This document shows positions 59,606 to 64,000 of a stretch of DNA of 64,000 bases, in pieces. The DNA is taken from positions 62,001 to 126,000 of the forward strand of contig JBBIME010000008.1 in the NCBI GenBank assembly GCA_037444575.1, in the 5' to 3' direction. Position 1 is the first letter of the stretch. Every line of letters begins with the position of its first letter. A program made the position numbers and the translations under genes. This DNA comes from Bacteriovorax sp037444575. GTDB lineage: Bacteria > Bdellovibrionota > Bacteriovoracia > Bacteriovoracales > Bacteriovoracaceae. Below the pieces are notes generated by a model that ran no database searches, was not told the DNA's origin, and saw only the letters and a list, made by a program, of their open reading frames with translations.

Positions 59606-60049
59606 ATGATAAAAAAAACTAAAAGAACACAAAACTTTCACATTAGTGGAAATGAGTTGGTTATTAATCTTAATGGGGAAATTCTCAATTTGCACTCCTC
59701 AGATATAAAAGATTTTTGGTTTAATCAAGAGACATATACTATAGTTATTGCTTATAAATTAGATAAGGTGACATTAAATTTGATATCTTTAGAAAACTTT
59801 CTCAAATTTCGTTCAGAGTTTTTGGTTTTTTTTCCATATGTTCAATTTCATACGATGAAAAGAAAGATTGTAAAAAGGTTGATGTTGGGAGGGGGGGCGC
59901 TTTGCACTTTCGCAATATATTTATACTTATATCATTTTGATAATTTTAGTGCTTTAGTTTATCTTTTTCTGGGGATTACTTTCTTTGGTGTCATTAATAC
60001 CTTTAATCATATTAAAAGTATTAATAAGTTTTTTGAACAAAATAATTGA
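59606..60049 (+). CDS. PH-like domain protein with two C-terminal TM segments
   Basis: The ATG at 59606 is chosen over 59573, which would overlap the preceding fragment. The 147-aa protein has a soluble N-terminal PH-like domain (about 10-85, ELVINLNGEILNLHSSDIKDFWF) and two membrane segments (about 95-112 and 115-135). This is the reverse of the domain order in its neighbours. It is another candidate immunity protein, and its function is unproven. Confidence 0.55.
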   Translation: MIKKTKRTQNFHISGNELVINLNGEILNLHSSDIKDFWFNQETYTIVIAYKLDKVTLNLISLENFLKFRSEFLVFFPYVQFHTMKRKIVKRLMLGGGALCTFAIYLYLYHFDNFSALVYLFLGITFFGVINTFNHIKSINKFFEQNN

Positions 60050-60122
60050 GTCCAACGTAACCCTCATGTTATTGCAACTGTAAAAGAACAAACTGTTTAT
60101 GTTTTAATGAAGGTTCCACAGG

Positions 60123-60590
60123 ATGAAAAAAAATAAAGGTGATTCAATAGAAAATTTGAGAGCGAGTATTATTCTTAGATATATTATCTCTGTTATGTTT
60201 ATGTTGGTTACTGTTGTAGGTATACAGTATCTCTTACAACCAGATGATAATTCGTCCTTTTTTGCTCGATTTATCTCTACACTGACTGTTGCAATGGCTT
60301 CCACTTTCTTAGTGTACAATGTGTTTAGAGTAAAACTTGTTTTAACTGCATTTGAAATAACTTATTATAAATTATTTTCCCGGAAAATTTTCAAATACTC
60401 GGAGATAAAAAGTTTTAGGCTTATTGAAACTAGAAGAGGTTTCGGAGGCAAAGGCGTGATGATTATAGCATTTGACTTGAGTGATGGAAGTCGAGAAGTA
60501 GTTACAAGTGAAGTATTAGGTGGAGATAATATAAAAAGATTAAAAAAAATATTGGCTGAACATAACGTTTGTGAAACCGTTGATGTATAA
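60123..60590 (+). CDS. Two-TM protein with PH-like C-terminal domain
   Basis: The 155-aa product has two membrane segments (about 18-38 and 49-66) and a C-terminal PH-like domain (about 72-145: VLTAFEITYYKLFSRKIFKY, EIKSFRLIETRRG, VMIIAFDLSDGSREVV). It ends the series of small genes behind the Rhs gene. Architecture and position match the PH-like proteins at 56514 and 58237, suggesting a shared origin and diversification against different toxin tips. Confidence 0.57.
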   Translation: MKKNKGDSIENLRASIILRYIISVMFMLVTVVGIQYLLQPDDNSSFFARFISTLTVAMASTFLVYNVFRVKLVLTAFEITYYKLFSRKIFKYSEIKSFRLIETRRGFGGKGVMIIAFDLSDGSREVVTSEVLGGDNIKRLKKILAEHNVCETVDV

Positions 60591-60688
60591 CAATTTATAA
60601 TTTAAAAACGTCATGGGCAGCTTAAACAAAAAAATTAACCGACCATTATTAGATTGGGAGGAGCATTTTCCGAATTTTCTTCTGATCT

Positions 60689-62413
60689 TCAGTTCTGTTT
60701 TTTGAATTGAAACTCTTGTATAAGTAAGTTGTAGTTTGTTGTATATTGATCTTTGTGCCATGGGGAGTATTGGGCCTTTTTTTCAAATTCAATAGATTCA
60801 TTTTTTCCGATGATGAACGATTGTATTTCATAGAATGAAGAAATGTCTTTTTGGAAATTTTGAAATTCTAACGAATCAATAGAACTTCTATTTATCTTGC
60901 GCAAATATGAACGATCAGTACTGCCATTAAAGCGTAACGAGTGATAAAGATCGGATATTGGAGAGACAATCAAGAATTTAGATGGCAATTTAAAAGGAGG
61001 GATGTTTTTAAGATTTATAAATGTTTTATCGTTTAATAAAAAAATTTTCTTATTCTTTTTAATGTAATTTACATACCACATTTCATTAAAAAATCGCTCA
61101 TCGCTATAATCAAAATAAAAGTAAACATGTTCGTCATTTGCCACAAGATTGTTGTAATTAGCTAAAAGGCTAAAATCTTTTAATGAGGCTTTAGATTTTG
61201 GAAAAATATCGAAGACAAAATTGAAAGTTAATTGAGAGAAAATGAATATTACAAGGAAGAATAAATAGCCTCGTTCAAATCTTTTAAGCATTAAACAAAT
61301 GGATATAATAATGGGAAAAAGAGCAAGGAGCCAATAATCATTAAAAGGTACCTTTATTATAAAAGTGAAAATGAAAATATATATCAAGGCCCAAAGTGAT
61401 ATAATAAAAGTGGAGATGCTTTCTCTTTTTTTTGTAATTGATATTATAGATATCGAACCGAGGACAAAGAAGAGAATTTTGTAAGCAATAGTGAATATAT
61501 TGTGTGTTCTTATCAAAGCATGTAAAAGTGATAAAGTTTTTCCAGAAATATGCCATATAAAATTTCTTAATAAATTCTCATGTAGAATAGTATTTCCACT
61601 TCCATTCATTGAAGAAAGCACAAGAATTGAGTCTATATAATCTTTCCAGCTAGAGATGTTCATGAATGTAATCATGGCGAAGCCGTAAATTAATATGGCC
61701 CATGGTACGCCAATTGAAAATAAGATTATAAGTGAGCGATTCAAATAAAATGTTTTATACTTTTTTGAATAAAGCCAGTAACTCAAAATTATAATAAGCA
61801 GAAAGGGAGCTGCTAGGAGATGAAAAGAGCAGGCAAGTGAAAATGCAATAGGGATGAGGATTAGTTCTTTCTTTGGCGAGATATTTAATTCTAATTTTTG
61901 TTCTAAGCTAATTATGAAATATAAAACGCAAATGAGCATTGCAGTTGGAGCAATATAGACTTCTCCAGACATGGAGTAGTACCAATAAAGATTCGTCGTT
62001 CCTAAAAATAATATAAATAGCGAAGCCTTCATCCTGTCAAAACCCAAGAGGAGAGCAATTTGAAGAGAAGTCCAAAGACCTATTAAAGAGAAGTTTAAAT
62101 TTATAAATTGAGTAATTTCGAGAGAGCGCGAGTCTTTAAAGAGTGGAGTAAGATAGTAGGTTATTAGGTGAAGTAAGGGATGATTTGGATTAAATATATC
62201 GAATGTTAAGTTTGTATTAAGTTTTACATTAAAAAAGTGATGAATGTTTGCAGCAGGAAAGAGCGACTCAATTCCTGAAGCATACCAGTAGCTCTCCCAT
62301 TGATGAATCTTTATTGGAAATGCCAAATATAGCATTGCCATTAATCCAAAGGTAAAAAGATGAATTTTATTAGCATATTTCCTAGCTAATAAGAATTGAG
62401 TTTGTCTAAACAT
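60689..62413 (-). CDS. Polytopic membrane protein, GT-C glycosyltransferase-like
   Basis: This 574-aa protein has about ten membrane segments in residues 15-375 and a soluble C-terminal domain (about 385-574). The first periplasmic loop contains WESYWYASGIESLFPAAN and FNPNHPLLH, and the later YYSMSGEVYIAP resembles GT-C enzymes (ArnT/DUF2723-like) that use lipid-linked sugars. No decisive motif is visible, so the donor and acceptor are unknown. The adjacent sugar-modifying genes support a role in surface polysaccharide or lipid A modification. Confidence 0.65.
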   Translation of the reverse strand: MFRQTQFLLARKYANKIHLFTFGLMAMLYLAFPIKIHQWESYWYASGIESLFPAANIHHFFNVKLNTNLTFDIFNPNHPLLHLITYYLTPLFKDSRSLEITQFINLNFSLIGLWTSLQIALLLGFDRMKASLFILFLGTTNLYWYYSMSGEVYIAPTAMLICVLYFIISLEQKLELNISPKKELILIPIAFSLACSFHLLAAPFLLIIILSYWLYSKKYKTFYLNRSLIILFSIGVPWAILIYGFAMITFMNISSWKDYIDSILVLSSMNGSGNTILHENLLRNFIWHISGKTLSLLHALIRTHNIFTIAYKILFFVLGSISIISITKKRESISTFIISLWALIYIFIFTFIIKVPFNDYWLLALFPIIISICLMLKRFERGYLFFLVIFIFSQLTFNFVFDIFPKSKASLKDFSLLANYNNLVANDEHVYFYFDYSDERFFNEMWYVNYIKKNKKIFLLNDKTFINLKNIPPFKLPSKFLIVSPISDLYHSLRFNGSTDRSYLRKINRSSIDSLEFQNFQKDISSFYEIQSFIIGKNESIEFEKKAQYSPWHKDQYTTNYNLLIQEFQFKKQN

Positions 62414-62459
62414 TATTTATAATCATAAGGTAATAATTAAAAATATCTATGGAAATATA

Positions 62460-63401
62460 ATGTTAAATGTTGGTTTAATAGGGCTTGGATATTGGGGCGA
62501 GAAATATTTTAGGCTCTTGAGTACTTTTGAGGGGATTAATTTTGTAGCATGCGCAGAGATCGATTCTAGCAAGCATATTAAAGATTTATCTGATCATTCA
62601 TGTCTTAGTTTTTTTACAGATTTCAGACAAATGCTTAAGCAGTGCCAACTGGATGCTGTGATTGTGGCCACTCCTGCAGATACTCATTTTGACATATCTA
62701 AAATTGTCCTTGAATCAAAAGTTCACTTATTGGTTGAGAAACCAATGACAACATCTAGTGATGAGGCGAAAGAATTAATACAATTAGCGAGCGAGAACAA
62801 AAGAATATTGATGGTTGGTCATACTTTTTTATTCGATGACAATATTAAACAATTCAAAAAAGCTTTTTATCAAAAGTTTAGCAAATTTGATCATATCAAA
62901 TCAATTAGACAGCATGGAGGATTAGAGAGATTTGATGTTAATTGCGTGTGGGATCTAATGGCACACGATATAACGATCCTTAATCATTTCATTGGAAATA
63001 GAGTAATTTCTATACAGGCAATACCTATAGCAACTTGCCTTAAAACAAAAAAGATCGGCGCAGCTACTATTTCATTAAAGTATCTAGAAAATATATCTGC
63101 AGATATTGAATTAAGCTGGTTAAGTGATGAAAAAATTAGAAAAATAGAAATTTTTACTAATGATCAGCGAATTGAGTATAATTATTTCCCTCACCCTGGG
63201 TTTACAATGAACGGAGAAAAGCAAAATCTCCTCCAAAACACTGAGCCTCTTAAAGATCAGTTGGAATGTTTTATTCGATCAATAAAAGAAAATACGTATA
63301 TAAAATCCTCAGGACAAGAGGCTTATGAAATAGTCTCTCTTTTGGAGGCTGCTGATTATTCAATTCAGAATAATGGAGTTGTTATCAATTTTGCTGTGTA
63401 G
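62460..63401 (+). CDS. Gfo/Idh/MocA-family sugar oxidoreductase
   Basis: The 313-aa product has a Rossmann fold with GLIGLGYWGEKY near the N-terminus, the family motif LLVEKPMTT (about residues 96-104) and a C-terminal alpha/beta domain containing HGGLERFDVNCVWDLMAHD with the usual catalytic His region. It resembles WbpB/WlbA-like NAD-dependent dehydrogenases that oxidise UDP-sugars on the way to acetamido-uronic acids. The acyltransferase 12 bp downstream is the expected pathway partner. It is divergent from the GT-C-like gene, with 46 bp between. Confidence 0.85.
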   Translation: MLNVGLIGLGYWGEKYFRLLSTFEGINFVACAEIDSSKHIKDLSDHSCLSFFTDFRQMLKQCQLDAVIVATPADTHFDISKIVLESKVHLLVEKPMTTSSDEAKELIQLASENKRILMVGHTFLFDDNIKQFKKAFYQKFSKFDHIKSIRQHGGLERFDVNCVWDLMAHDITILNHFIGNRVISIQAIPIATCLKTKKIGAATISLKYLENISADIELSWLSDEKIRKIEIFTNDQRIEYNYFPHPGFTMNGEKQNLLQNTEPLKDQLECFIRSIKENTYIKSSGQEAYEIVSLLEAADYSIQNNGVVINFAV

Positions 63402-63413
63402 GAGAAATGAAAG

Positions 63414-64000
63414 ATGAGTGAAGTGGTGTTGAATTTCTCAAGTCGTTCGGAAATAAATCTTAAGGCCCCATTTGAAGTTGATAGATGTGCAATTTTAGGA
63501 GAAATATCCAAAAGGAATGATACATTTCAGCCTTTAGAGATAAGAGAGAACTCGATTATTAGAAGTGGAAGCGTTATCTATAGTAACTCAAAAATAGGTG
63601 CTCAATTTGAGACGGGACATAATGTAGTTGTTAGAGAGAACTGTACTCTTGGAGACAATGTCAAGATATGGAATTCCACTACTGTCGATTACAATTGTTC
63701 TATCGGGTCTAATGTTAAGATTCACACAAACGTCTATATATGCCAAGAATCGAGTATTGAGGATGACGTCTTTATCGGTCCAGGGGTCTTGTTTTTGAAT
63801 GATAAAATTCCTGTTTGCAATAAATGCTTTCAGGGGCCAATTGTAAAGAAGGGAGCAAGAATTGGAGCGGGGGCAATCGTAATGCCTGGAGTGACTATTG
63901 GAGAAAATGCAGTAATCGGTGCAGGTGCCTTAGTCTTAAGCGACGTGCCTGCGAATAAAATGGCAGTTGGCAGTCCCGCTAGGATTATCGGGGATGCGAA
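63414..64000 (+). CDS. Left-handed beta-helix acyltransferase, cut by the window edge
   Basis: The frame opens at ATG 63414 and runs 195 codons to the end without a stop. An ATG at 63407 stops after four codons and is rejected. The protein has hexapeptide repeats typical of a left-handed beta-helix (IGAQFETGHNVVVREN, LGDNVKIWNSTTVD, IGSNVKIHTNVYI) and the family end pattern VIGAGALVLSDVPANKMAVGSPA. It resembles WbpD/WlbB-type N-acetyltransferases acting on UDP-amino sugars, which fits the preceding Gfo/Idh/MocA gene. The first 40 residues are atypical for WbpD. Confidence 0.8.
   Translation, partial: MSEVVLNFSSRSEINLKAPFEVDRCAILGEISKRNDTFQPLEIRENSIIRSGSVIYSNSKIGAQFETGHNVVVRENCTLGDNVKIWNSTTVDYNCSIGSNVKIHTNVYICQESSIEDDVFIGPGVLFLNDKIPVCNKCFQGPIVKKGARIGAGAIVMPGVTIGENAVIGAGALVLSDVPANKMAVGSPARIIGDA

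Overview
The window reads as chromosomal DNA of an AT-rich Gram-negative bacterium. It holds a Tol system, FtsEX with an EnvC-like partner, many lipoproteins and periplasmic proteins, and an unusual density of peptidoglycan-modifying enzymes. The gene content and protein style resemble Bdellovibrionota, most likely the Bacteriovorax/Peredibacter side. That placement is an inference from recognised families, not from a marker gene. No rRNA, CRISPR array, insertion sequence or integrase was seen. One tRNA is present.

Region 1 to 15.6 kb is core: tolQ-tolR-tolA-like-tolB; a GAF/AAA+/Fis regulator whose sigma-54 contact loop is deleted; an HD phosphohydrolase; ftsE-ftsX-envC-like-ctpA; xseA; a degenerate histidine kinase; and a DnaQ-type exonuclease. 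Two regulatory-looking genes share an identical promoter (TTGTAA, 17 bp, TATTAT).

Region 15.7 to 24 kb is a cell-wall cluster: an SLT-type transglycosylase, a polysaccharide deacetylase lipoprotein, a small lipoprotein that seems to start at AUA, a DacB-type endopeptidase, a 3D-domain protein and a second transglycosylase-like protein. In a predator such a set would suit remodelling of prey or predator wall. Region 24 to 39.8 kb is mixed housekeeping and envelope genes: hydrolases, two M48 proteases, Bcp, secreted nucleases, TPR and LysM envelope proteins, topA, an MFS transporter and an rRNA-type methyltransferase.

A tRNA-Arg(UCG) at 39.9 kb marks the start of accessory DNA. First comes an XRE regulator. 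Then comes a tightly coupled five-gene operon (41.1 to 46.0 kb): an ABC-three-component system with a DUF2326 ATPase, plus a calcineurin-type phosphoesterase and a nuclease-fold-like protein. This is a strong candidate anti-phage system. A divergent regulator/secreted-peptide pair follows, next to two copies of a CCACsGTGG palindrome 63 bp apart.

The 47.6 to 60.6 kb block is dominated by a secreted Rhs/YD-repeat protein of about 2,700 residues. Its domain order (regulatory Ig-like domain, NHL propeller, YD shell, variable tip) recalls teneurins. Behind it lie seven small membrane or PH-like proteins and a lipoprotein, with broken remnants between them, as in polymorphic toxin/immunity arrays. 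The window ends in surface-polysaccharide genes: a GT-C-like membrane protein, a Gfo/Idh/MocA oxidoreductase and a hexapeptide acyltransferase cut off by the window edge.
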